The position numbers and the translations under genes were made by a program. 64,000 nucleotides of DNA from NCBI RefSeq assembly GCF_000227745.2, contig NC_018012.1:4213412-4277411 (forward strand), in the 5' to 3' direction. The notes beneath the pieces are model-generated. The model was not told the DNA's origin, searched no databases, and was given only the letters and a program-made list of their open reading frames with translations. Of the stretch, positions 7,414 through 14,993 are shown piece after piece; position 1 is the first letter of the stretch; each line of letters begins with the position of its first letter. This DNA comes from Thiocystis violascens DSM 198. GTDB taxonomy: Bacteria; Pseudomonadota; Gammaproteobacteria; Chromatiales; Chromatiaceae.

Positions 7414-8145
7414 TTAATTGGAAATCGGCACCGAATTTTGCAGGCTTTTCTCAGTCTTCTCCTCAACAATGGTCATGGCGGTGGTGATGTCGTTCAGCCC
7501 CTCGACCACGGAGCGCGCGGCGTCAATAGCCTCCAGTACCTTGCCGATCTTCATCTCCTGCAAGATGACGCGATGCTGCCGCATGATGGTCGAGAGCTTT
7601 TCCTGGGCGAGGGTCCGGCTCTGATTGAGCCGCTCGTCGACGATGTCGTATTCCTGGATCGCCCGTTCGAGCTGGGCGATGCTCTGCTCGCGGTTGGGAT
7701 AATCCGGCGGCTGGCGCTCGTACCAGCTTTTCAGCACGATGGTTCCCTCCTTGGCCCGATTGAGCGCATCGGCGAAATCGCTGTTGAGATCGAGTTTGTT
7801 CAGGACGCCATAGACCTCGTCGCGCAGGTTGAAAAAGAGGTTGTCGACCTGGACCTCTTTCTCGTCCTCGGAGGTCAGCCGGGCGACTTCGTCGAGCTTT
7901 TCCATCGCCGTCTGGATGCGCGCGCCGAGCTGGGCGTTCGAGGTGCGGATGTTGGACATCTCGCTTTCCAGGATAACGGTCGGATTGGTCCGGTTGGGGT
8001 TGCGGGAACTGTAATTGCTGTCCTGCGCCCAGCCGGGGGTGGCGGTCAGCATCGCGCCGAGGATCAGGACCGCCGCGCCGACGCCGGCGCGCCAGTCGGC
8101 GATCACGAAAAAGCGGCACGTCGTCTGGCGTTCGGTCTCGGGCAT
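7414..8145 (-). CDS. Exported coiled-coil protein
   Basis: 243 residues from the ATG at 8145. A hydrophobic stretch AGVGAAVLILGAMLTATPGWA followed by AQD is a signal peptide with a long N-region. The mature part is helical and charged (IRTSNAQLGARIQTAMEKLD, LFFNLRDEVYGVLNKLDLNS, LERAIQEYDIVDERLNQSRT). An upstream ATG at 8214 has a better ribosome-binding site (AAGGA) and would overlap the TerD gene, but gives an implausibly long leader; the start is uncertain. No family is recognised. It sits directly downstream of the TerD gene and is probably periplasmic, like the other two small proteins of the operon. Confidence 0.68.
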   Translation of the reverse strand: MPETERQTTCRFFVIADWRAGVGAAVLILGAMLTATPGWAQDSNYSSRNPNRTNPTVILESEMSNIRTSNAQLGARIQTAMEKLDEVARLTSEDEKEVQVDNLFFNLRDEVYGVLNKLDLNSDFADALNRAKEGTIVLKSWYERQPPDYPNREQSIAQLERAIQEYDIVDERLNQSRTLAQEKLSTIMRQHRVILQEMKIGKVLEAIDAARSVVEGLNDITTAMTIVEEKTEKSLQNSVPISN

Positions 8146-8200
8146 CGGACAGTCTCGACAAAGATGATGGGCGCGCGGGCCACGGCGCGGGCTCGAATCC

Positions 8201-9475
8201 TTAGGGGCAGGCATCGAGGTTTTCCTTGAAGCCGTCGATCAGACGGCCGGTCTTGTTGCTCAGATAGGCCAGATCGCGCGAGATGTTGGTCAAATCCGAT
8301 TCCAGATTGCGCGCGCGGTCGGCCTCGTGCACCAGTCGCTGAATGACGATCGGTCGGGTTTCCTCGTTCAGCGCGGACTCAATTTTTTTGATCATCAGTC
8401 CCGCGCAACCGTTCAACTGGGTCGCCTCGCCGATCCATTGAGACACGGGCAGCTTTTCCAACTGGTCGATTTCCTGTCGGCTATCCTCCAGGAACGACGC
8501 CGGACACTGGGCGTCGGCCTTGCCGAGCGCGAGCCGCAGACTGGCCAGGCGCTGGTTGCCGCGATCGACCCGTTGCAGGATCTTGACATAGCTTTCGCCG
8601 AGCGCGTGATAACGCTCGAAGACCTCCGCGTCGGTCCAGGCGCAGGTGGCGGGCTGATAGACCGCCGGCAGGCGCGCCACGAAATCACGGGAGTCCTTGA
8701 ACAGTTGGCTGGGATCGTCCAGCAGCTCGGGGTAAAAAAACCACAGGGCGCCCGCGCCGCCGCCGAGCAGGATGATCAGCGCAGCCAGAGTCTTGAAGGG
8801 AAAGCCACGCGAACGCCGGACGCGGCTGGAATCGGAGGGCGGCGCGGGAGACGGCGAAGCAGGCTCGACGGAACCGCGTTCGGGCGCCGGTTCTGGTGTT
8901 GGCGCTGGCGCTGGGATAGCCGGCGGCGGTCGCGACTCGGGCGGCGGCGGCGATGCGCCGGGCGGTTCATGACTGACCTCCACGCCGAAATGTTCGGCTA
9001 GCGGCTGAAGCCCGCCGCGAAAGCCCTGACCGATGGCGCGGAATTTCCAGCCGGTGGCGTGGCGGTAGATCTCGGCGAAGATGAGCGCCTGTTCGTCGGC
9101 GGCCTCGGTGAGGGTGAAACCGACCGCCTCGCCGGTTTGCGGCGTCGCCGTGAGGGTCGCGCCGATCAACTCGCGAAACGACCCGGACTCCAGCGTGGCG
9201 GCGAACACGCATTTTTCGATGCTGGCCGGGAGCCGGTCCAAGTGCAGGATGCAGTTGGTCTGGCCGACCGTGAACGCGGAAAGCTGGATGACGCCATCGG
9301 GCGCCTGGGGCTGGTTATAAAAGAGGAACCAGGCGTCGCCGGGGACGCGACCCTCGCCCGTGATCGCCAGACAAACGGCGTCCAAAACGCCACGGCCCGC
9401 CGGCCAACGGAGTTCGACGCGCACGGTTCCCGCGCTCGTCAACGGTACGTTCGCGCCCTTGGGCAGGATTTTCAT
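8201..9475 (-). CDS. Membrane-anchored TerD-domain protein, first gene of the TerD/ExbBD operon
   Basis: 424 residues in four parts. Residues 1-167 are a TerD (tellurite/stress) domain: WFLFYNQPQAPDG, then IFAEIYRHATGWKFRAIGQG and GGLQPLAEHFGV are family hallmarks. Residues 168-218 are a proline-rich linker. Residues 229-248 (TLAALIILLGGGAGALWFFY) are a membrane helix preceded by RVRRSRG, which predicts TerD inside and the rest outside. Residues 250-424 form a helical periplasmic domain with four cysteines (near 278, and in DAQCPAS, NGCAGLM, LDACP) that could form disulfides. The acidic Ca-binding loops of classical TerD (DLD-type and GDGDDE-type) are not present. The ATG at 9475 has AGGA upstream; the longer frame lacks similarity. 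Confidence 0.8.
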   Translation of the reverse strand: MKILPKGANVPLTSAGTVRVELRWPAGRGVLDAVCLAITGEGRVPGDAWFLFYNQPQAPDGVIQLSAFTVGQTNCILHLDRLPASIEKCVFAATLESGSFRELIGATLTATPQTGEAVGFTLTEAADEQALIFAEIYRHATGWKFRAIGQGFRGGLQPLAEHFGVEVSHEPPGASPPPPESRPPPAIPAPAPTPEPAPERGSVEPASPSPAPPSDSSRVRRSRGFPFKTLAALIILLGGGAGALWFFYPELLDDPSQLFKDSRDFVARLPAVYQPATCAWTDAEVFERYHALGESYVKILQRVDRGNQRLASLRLALGKADAQCPASFLEDSRQEIDQLEKLPVSQWIGEATQLNGCAGLMIKKIESALNEETRPIVIQRLVHEADRARNLESDLTNISRDLAYLSNKTGRLIDGFKENLDACP

Positions 9476-9717
9476 GTCGGCAATCCTGACGGCAAGACAT
9501 CCATGGCGTTTCCTCGCTAGAGTCGGCCTGCATTGTGGCGCGCCAAACGTTAGCCCATGCGACCGGACAGCGCAACCGAACGACCGGCGACGACGCGCCG
9601 TTTTGCGCGCCAGTCCCGCGCCGATTGTCTGTTCGAGTTCTTGCCGCTTCGCCCACGGACAGGCAAACTCGCACCCCCCAGCCCGCTTGCCGATCAGGAT
9701 TTCAGAGGAACGCCCCA

Positions 9718-10335
9718 ATGCGTCCAGCATGCAGCGCCGTCGCCCTTGGCCTCTTGACCCTGCTGCTGACGGCCTGTTCGACCGGCGGCGTCAACTCGAT
9801 CTGGACCGAACCCGGCGGCGCACCGTCCCACTATCGCGAGTTGGCGGTCATCGGCATCGCCAATAAAGCCAGCGTGCAACGCGCCTATGAGGACAATTTC
9901 ATTGGGGCGCTCAAGGCCATCGGCGTCAATGCCAGCTCCGGCCAGGCCGTGGCGTCGGCGGCGGCAACGGAGCGCAAGCGCGACAAGGCCATTCGGAAGG
10001 CGCTGGAACGCTCCGGCGCCGACGGGATCCTCGTCACGCATCTGATCGCCGAGCCCGACCGGGACGCCGAGCCGCCCACGCGGGCGACCGCGATTCCCGA
10101 GGCGTACCGGCGCCTCGGCCTCTATTACAATCAGGTCTACCGCGATGTCATGACGCCCGGCTACTACGCCGACTATCGCAAACTGCGGCTGGAGACCAAC
10201 CTCTACGATGCAAAACGCGAAACGCTGGTCTGGTCCGGCCGCTCCCAGCCGTTGGATCCCGATTCGGAACGGACCATCGGCCAGATCATCGCCGATGTCG
10301 TTGCGCAACTGAGGCTGGATGGCTATTTACCGTGA
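9718..10335 (+). CDS. Hypothetical lipoprotein
   Basis: 205 residues. MRPACSAVALGLLTLLLTAC is a lipoprotein signal peptide with lipobox LTAC, so the mature protein is acylated at the cysteine. The ATG at 9718 follows AGAGGA by eight bases. The body has an alternating strand-helix pattern (ELAVIGIANKASVQRAYEDN, then ADGILVTHLIAEPDRD and LRLETNLYDAKRETLVWSGR), reminiscent of small DUF4136-like or CsgG/PelC-type lipoproteins that bind at the outer membrane, but I do not assign a family. It is divergent from the TerD gene, with 242 bp between them, and overlaps hemD convergently by 13 bp. Confidence 0.7.
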   Translation: MRPACSAVALGLLTLLLTACSTGGVNSIWTEPGGAPSHYRELAVIGIANKASVQRAYEDNFIGALKAIGVNASSGQAVASAAATERKRDKAIRKALERSGADGILVTHLIAEPDRDAEPPTRATAIPEAYRRLGLYYNQVYRDVMTPGYYADYRKLRLETNLYDAKRETLVWSGRSQPLDPDSERTIGQIIADVVAQLRLDGYLP

Positions 10336-11093
10336 GCGCCAGCCAACTCGCAAAGCGCCTGGACGATGGCCGCGTCCTCCGCGCGTTCGGCCACCCTGAC
10401 GGCCCGGAAGCCGACCCCGCGTGCCGTCTGTTCGGTGCGCTCGGCGATGACGACCAGGGGCGTGGCGAGCAGTCGCTCGCGACCCGCCGGCCCGAGCATC
10501 TCGACGAGATTCAGCAGCACCTCGTCGCTGGTTGCCATGACCAGATGGACGTCCTCCGACCAGCGTGCCAGCAGGGGCGCGGGATCCGCCGCCGGACGCA
10601 CCCGCCGATAGACCTCGGCGAACCGGACCTCCGCGCCGCGCGCGGTCAGCGTCTCCGCGAACAGCGCGCGTCCACCCTCGCCGCGCACGATCAGCACCCG
10701 GCGACCGCGCATGTCGGCCAATTCCGGCATGGCGAGCAGCGCCTCGCTCTCGTAGCGATCGCTCGGCACCAGATCCGGCGCGCGACCGGCCGCGGCCAGC
10801 ACCCTGGCCGTGCCTCGACCAACCGCCGCGACCCAGTTCACCCGCGACCAACGGCCATCCGGAACCAGTGCCAGCGCCTGCTCCACCGCGTTGGGGCTGA
10901 CGAAATACAGCAGATCCCAGGCATCGGCCAACAGTGCCGCCGCGCCAGCATCCGCCGTCGGCTCGATGGCGATGGTCGGAAAGCGGATAGCATGCCCGCC
11001 GGCCGCATCGATCAACCGACAGAGATCGTCCGCCTGAGCCGCCGGGCGCGTCACCAGCACGCCGCGACCGGCGAGATCGCCGTGGCCGTTCAT
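10323..11093 (-). CDS. hemD: Uroporphyrinogen-III synthase
   Basis: 256 residues, the usual size. HemD closes and inverts ring D of hydroxymethylbilane to give uroporphyrinogen III, the branch point to haem, sirohaem, cobalamin and (in phototrophs) bacteriochlorophyll. Visible motifs: GRGVLVTRPAAQADDLCRLI at the start, DLLYFVSPNAVEQAL, VAAVGRGTARVLAAAGR and VLIVRGEGGRALFAETLTAR. The family is poorly conserved in sequence, but the hemC neighbour with a 4-bp overlap settles the assignment. Confidence 0.92.
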   Translation of the reverse strand: MNGHGDLAGRGVLVTRPAAQADDLCRLIDAAGGHAIRFPTIAIEPTADAGAAALLADAWDLLYFVSPNAVEQALALVPDGRWSRVNWVAAVGRGTARVLAAAGRAPDLVPSDRYESEALLAMPELADMRGRRVLIVRGEGGRALFAETLTARGAEVRFAEVYRRVRPAADPAPLLARWSEDVHLVMATSDEVLLNLVEMLGPAGRERLLATPLVVIAERTEQTARGVGFRAVRVAERAEDAAIVQALCELAGAHGK

Positions 11094-12013
11094 TCCTGGA
11101 GCGCGCTCAGAATCGCGCCGGCGCCCTGCGCGAGCAAGTCATCGGCGACCTGGGTGCCGATGTGGTCGAACTCGGCGCGCGGTCCCGCGAATTCGGCCCG
11201 CAGGACCAGTTTTCCATCCGGGCTGCCGACCAGCCCGCGCAACAGCAGACGCTCGCCATCGAGGGTGGCGTGACCGGCGATCGGCACCTGGCAGCCGCCG
11301 TGCAGACGCGCGTTCATCGCCCGTTCGGCCAGCACCCGGTCGGCGGTGTCGGGATGATGCAGCGGCGCGATCAAGTCATTGATACGCGGATCGTTCTGAC
11401 GGCACTCGATGCCGATCGCGCCCTGACCGATCGCCGGCAGACTGAAGGCGGGCTCGATCCGTGCACGGATGCGCGACTCGAAACCGAGGCGCATCAGCCC
11501 GGCGGCGGCCAGGATGATGGCGTCGTACTCGCCCGCATCGAGCTTGGCGAGACGGGTGTTGACGTTCCCGCGTAGCGGTTCGATGCGCAGATCGGGCCGG
11601 CGGTCGGCGAGCTGGCACTGACGGCGCAGACTGGAGGTGCCGACACAGGCGCCCTGGGGCAGCGCGTCCAGATCCGGATAGACGTTCGAGACGAAGGCGT
11701 CGCGCGGATCCTCGCGTTCCATGACCACCGCCAGATGCAGCCCCTCGGGGAACTCCACCGGGACATCCTTCAGCGAGTGCACCGCGATATCGGCCGTGCC
11801 CTCAAGCATCCCCTGTTCCAGTTCCTTGACGAACAGCCCCTTGCCGCCGACCTTCGCTAGCGGCGCGTCGAGAATCCGGTCGCCCTTGGTGCTCATGCCA
11901 ATGATCTCGATGGCGAGGTCGGGATAGAGCCCCTTCAGCAGGGCGGCGACGTGCTCAGCCTGCCACAGGGCCAGGGGAGACTTACGGGTGGCGATACGAA
12001 TGCTGTTCGACAT
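11090..12013 (-). CDS. hemC: Porphobilinogen deaminase (hydroxymethylbilane synthase)
   Basis: 307 residues. It polymerises four porphobilinogens to hydroxymethylbilane in the cytoplasm, using a dipyrromethane cofactor bound to cysteine; that residue is visible in LHGGCQVPIAGHA. Other signatures: RIATRKSPLALWQAEHVAAL, KGLFVKELEQGMLEG, AVHSLKDVPVEFPEGL, VGTSSLRRQCQL and LRGNVNTRLAKLDAGEYDAI. The ATG at 12013 gives the standard N-terminus with CAGGAT upstream. It is the first gene of a hemC-hemD operon and overlaps hemD in ATGA. Confidence 0.96.
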   Translation of the reverse strand: MSNSIRIATRKSPLALWQAEHVAALLKGLYPDLAIEIIGMSTKGDRILDAPLAKVGGKGLFVKELEQGMLEGTADIAVHSLKDVPVEFPEGLHLAVVMEREDPRDAFVSNVYPDLDALPQGACVGTSSLRRQCQLADRRPDLRIEPLRGNVNTRLAKLDAGEYDAIILAAAGLMRLGFESRIRARIEPAFSLPAIGQGAIGIECRQNDPRINDLIAPLHHPDTADRVLAERAMNARLHGGCQVPIAGHATLDGERLLLRGLVGSPDGKLVLRAEFAGPRAEFDHIGTQVADDLLAQGAGAILSALQE

Positions 12014-12093
12014 GTTGGATCCTGGGGAACAAATCAGAGTGAAAAACGAGTCGCGACGATAGCCAGCCACGCCAATGACCGCAAGCGCCTTCG

Positions 12094-12447
12094 TCAGACG
12101 GCGTCCGGCGCAAAGAGGGTTGCGATGACTTCGCGGATCTCTTCCAGTAGGTGGTCGGGGACTGACTCGATCTTTTTCGCCTGGCGCACGACAAAATCGA
12201 CGGACTTCAGTTGATGGATATGAATGTTGCCATCCGTCAGGCAGCCGGTACCCATCAGACTCACCAGGAAACCACCCTGGCGGGCGGGAATCGCCTGTCC
12301 GCCAGAAATGGGGCAAACCATTGCTAGAGCGAATCGCCGATTGAATGCCTTTGGCGAAACGACCAGAGCGAAATGGTTTCCGCGCATTTCCTTGCCTGTC
12401 GAAGGGTCGAATGCCAGATGGACGATGTCTCCACGATCAGGAATCAC
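12094..12447 (-). CDS. MazF/PemK-like endoribonuclease toxin
   Basis: 117 residues from GTG at 12447. VIPDRGDIVHLAFDPSTGKE aligns with the MazF N-terminus (PxxGDIVWxDFDPxxGxE), followed by HFALVVSPKAFNRR and GGFLVSLMGTGCLTDGNIHI; the C-terminus (LEEIREVIATLF) is the usual final helix. MazF toxins cleave mRNA at short sequences and are held inactive by MazE. The GTG overlaps the stop of the upstream antitoxin frame as GTGA, the classic arrangement; an ATG at 12480 would extend the protein without gain. The cognate antitoxin carries a premature stop, so toxin control here may be lost. Confidence 0.85.
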   Translation of the reverse strand: MIPDRGDIVHLAFDPSTGKEMRGNHFALVVSPKAFNRRFALAMVCPISGGQAIPARQGGFLVSLMGTGCLTDGNIHIHQLKSVDFVVRQAKKIESVPDHLLEEIREVIATLFAPDAV

Positions 12448-12686
12448 TGCTCGGCCCCAACCGCCCGCAGGGTATCCCATCCCTCGACGCGCTGTTTGCC
12501 ATCGGGCGTCGCGTCGAGCAACTCCGCAAGACTCCGGGCTGATCGCCGCGGACGAATCGAAAGTTGTTCGCCGCGAATCGTCAGCGAGACTAGGCTATCG
12601 GCATTTAATTAATTCTGTTCGATGTAAGCCGGGGGAATCGCGACAATCAGAGATCCGCCAGAGCGACGTAAACGTGCCGTGATCAT
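12444..12686 (-). pseudogene. MazE-like antitoxin interrupted by an in-frame stop
   Basis: From ATG at 12686 the frame encodes a SpoVT/AbrB-type N-terminus (MITARLRRSGGSLIVAIPPA, then YIEQN), meets TAA at 12609-12611, then continues in the same frame with LNADSLVSLTIRGEQLSIRP and an acidic/aliphatic tail SARSLAELLDATPDGKQ to the TGA at 12444. The full 80-residue frame is what MazE antitoxins look like: DNA-binding beta strands first, toxin-binding tail last. One change (for example CAA to TAA) explains the stop; no frameshift is needed. GGAGGG-like sequence upstream of the ATG supports the start. Either a decayed locus or a sequencing error. Confidence 0.8.
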
Positions 12687-12898
12687 GTGCGGACCCTCCT
12701 GACAATGTTTTACAACTATAAAATAGTTCCAGACCTGAGAGAAGGTTGGCGACAGTGAGGTTCCCTCGCCCCGATGATGTGCTCGCGCCAGGCTCGTGCG
12801 TTGCATATGCTGTCCCCGGAATGCCCTAATGGGATTGCCGCGACATTTCATGCCAGAAATCCTTCACGGCAGACAAGTGCTTCATCGGGTGCGCTCCC

Positions 12899-14473
12899 TC
12901 AGGCCCGCACCACCTGAATGCACCGCCCAGCCGGACTGAGCGTCTCGTGACTGCTGGTGCGTGCCTCGATCGGCGGCTGTCTGGCGCGGCGGTCGAAGAT
13001 CACCAGCCAGCCACGATCCAGACCGAGCCCGGCCAGATAGGCGTCCAGTTGGGTCAGCCCCTCGGTCAGCGGATCGGGGCGCCCGTCGCGCCACACCTTC
13101 AGCGCCAGTCCCAGGGTGACGGCGCCGTCACGCAGACAGAGATCCATGCGTCCCCGGCCGATGGCGTACGCGCGTTCCAGCCGCCCGCCGCCGTTGATCA
13201 CGCGATGCAGAAAAGCCATGAGCACCAGATGCGGGGCGATTTCGTGATAGGGCGCGCTGGCGAGCAGCGGTTCGCCGTGCTGGCGCCAGAAAGCGAGAAA
13301 GGCGTCGAGCAGTCGATCCGGGTTCAAGCTCCCGTCGGGGTTGAGCCAAGTTGGGGATATCTGGGGCAGCGAGTCTTGCGGACCGCTGGCCAGGGCGCGC
13401 GGCAAGACTTCGCGATAGATCGGATTGGCGATCACGAGTCCGCCCGCGCCGTCGCGACGCAGCAGACCCAGATCGACCAGATACTCCCGATCTTCCTCGA
13501 ACGCCTCGCCCAAGGCGGTCCCGCCCAGCATCGGCTCGATGATCCGGCGCACCCGCGGCTCGCGCAGCTTGTGGGTGAGTTGATCGAGATGGGTGACGCG
13601 GTTGAGGATCAGGGTCTCCTTGGCCCGGTCGATCAGGTCCACGCCGATGGGTTGGGCGCGGTCGCGGCCCTCGGGCTGCTCGAAACAGGCTTCGTAGGCC
13701 AGCGCATTGACCAGCCAGGGCTGGCCTTGGGTCAGTTCCCAGACGCGCGCGAGCGCCTCGGGGGTAAACGCTTGCCCGGTCTCGGCGGTGTGCTCGTGCA
13801 GCAGCGTCGCGACCTCCTCGGCGTCGAAATCCCCCAGCCGCAGCGACTTGGCCTTGATGTTGAAGGCGCTACCGCCGGTGATCGGGGCCTGTTCGGAACT
13901 GGCGTGGATGCGATAGTCGCGCAGATCGCGCACCCCGCAGAGGATCAGGGCTTGCGGAAAGGCGTCGGGGCGTTGCGGATAGCCCGCGCGCAATTGACGC
14001 AGCAGCGAAATCAGGGTGTCGCCAACCAGGGCGTCGACCTCGTCGAGCAACAGCACCATGGGCTGCGGTATCCGTTGACACCAGTGCGCGAGAAACAGAC
14101 TGAGCGCCGAGCCGTGCGGCGTCGTTGCCAGCACCTCCCGCGCTAGCACGGGGGCGTCGGTATCGCCGAGCCAGACCCGTGCCGAGGCGGCGATATCGGT
14201 CACGATCACCGCCATCGCCGCGTCGACGTTCTCCCGATACGCCTGCGCCCCTTCCAGATTGGCATAGACCGCGCGATAACGGCCTTCCCGGTTCAGATAG
14301 TCCATCAGCGCCAGCAGACAGGTCGTCTTGCCGGTCTGGCGCGGGGCGTGGAGCAGAAAATACTTCTTTTGCTCGATTAGGGTCAGAATGGCGTCCAGAT
14401 CCCAGCGCGACAGGGGCGGCAGGGAGTAATGGTCGTCCGCGCGATTCGGACCTTCGGTGTTGAAAAAGCGCAT
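12899..14473 (-). CDS. AAA-like ATPase with C-terminal PD-(D/E)XK-type nuclease domain
   Basis: 524 residues. The ATPase part has Walker A HAPRQTGKTTCLLAL at about residues 42-56 and Walker B PMVLLLDEVDALVGD near 140. A winged-helix-like middle (LDQLTHKLREPRVRRIIEPM) follows. The C-terminal 110 residues (GGGRLERAYAIGRGRMDLCL, then GLALKVWRDGRPDPLTEGLT) have the D...xLxK pattern of PD-(D/E)XK nuclease folds. This matches the AAA-ATPase plus DUF1703-like family found widely in accessory regions; its function is not established. GAGGAGGAG lies upstream of the ATG at 14473. It stands alone, between a toxin-antitoxin pair and an insertion-sequence cluster. Confidence 0.8.
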   Translation of the reverse strand: MRFFNTEGPNRADDHYSLPPLSRWDLDAILTLIEQKKYFLLHAPRQTGKTTCLLALMDYLNREGRYRAVYANLEGAQAYRENVDAAMAVIVTDIAASARVWLGDTDAPVLAREVLATTPHGSALSLFLAHWCQRIPQPMVLLLDEVDALVGDTLISLLRQLRAGYPQRPDAFPQALILCGVRDLRDYRIHASSEQAPITGGSAFNIKAKSLRLGDFDAEEVATLLHEHTAETGQAFTPEALARVWELTQGQPWLVNALAYEACFEQPEGRDRAQPIGVDLIDRAKETLILNRVTHLDQLTHKLREPRVRRIIEPMLGGTALGEAFEEDREYLVDLGLLRRDGAGGLVIANPIYREVLPRALASGPQDSLPQISPTWLNPDGSLNPDRLLDAFLAFWRQHGEPLLASAPYHEIAPHLVLMAFLHRVINGGGRLERAYAIGRGRMDLCLRDGAVTLGLALKVWRDGRPDPLTEGLTQLDAYLAGLGLDRGWLVIFDRRARQPPIEARTSSHETLSPAGRCIQVVRA

Positions 14474-14993
14474 CCCCGGCTCCTCCTCGGGCAGTGAACA
14501 GATCCGGGGTTTGAGTTTGGCATCGTTGAGAATGACCAGGTGATGAAAACAGCATACCTGATCGCTGGGAGGACGGGCGTTCTCGGTGTTTGGCGATGAC
14601 GAAAGTCGCGCTGGCGCTGTCGTTAGTTTGTCGACCTTCGGCCCAGACTGCCGACAAGCTCATCATCAAAGGAAGCCCCGTCGCGATCCGTGGAAAGCGG
14701 GTCAGCTCGATAGCCCGGTAGGGTGCGCGTCGCTTACCATTCGGCTCTCATTCCCATGAAGAAACACGAGCTGTCCAATCACATCATGCCGGTTGGGGAC
14801 GGCTCCAAAACAACTGAAATATTGGGAGCGGGCCAAGAGTAAGGTACGCGATGCGTTCCCTTTTATAACCCGAGGCTGGTTGAAAAACTGCGACGCTTGG
14901 CGGGCGAGTCGGGTCTGTAGGGTTAGCGATCCTGTAGGGGCTCGCATCGTTGCCAACGGACGGGGCAGGTCATTGGACGAGTCTCGTGAGACC
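14474..14993. other. 520-bp stretch without a convincing gene
   Basis: Only short, unconvincing frames are present (for example 14702-14956 on the minus strand). No RNA gene, terminator or inverted repeat stands out. It lies between the AAA-ATPase start and an insertion sequence and probably holds the ATPase promoter plus degraded mobile DNA (inference). Confidence 0.5.

Noticed and set aside
2980..9475. Zorya defence system
   Set aside because: A MotA-like channel is present, but there is no OmpA-type peptidoglycan-binding ZorB, no ZorC, and no ZorD or ZorE helicase or nuclease.
14702..14956. 84-codon minus-strand frame
   Set aside because: No ribosome-binding site, no domain, and composition like non-coding surroundings.
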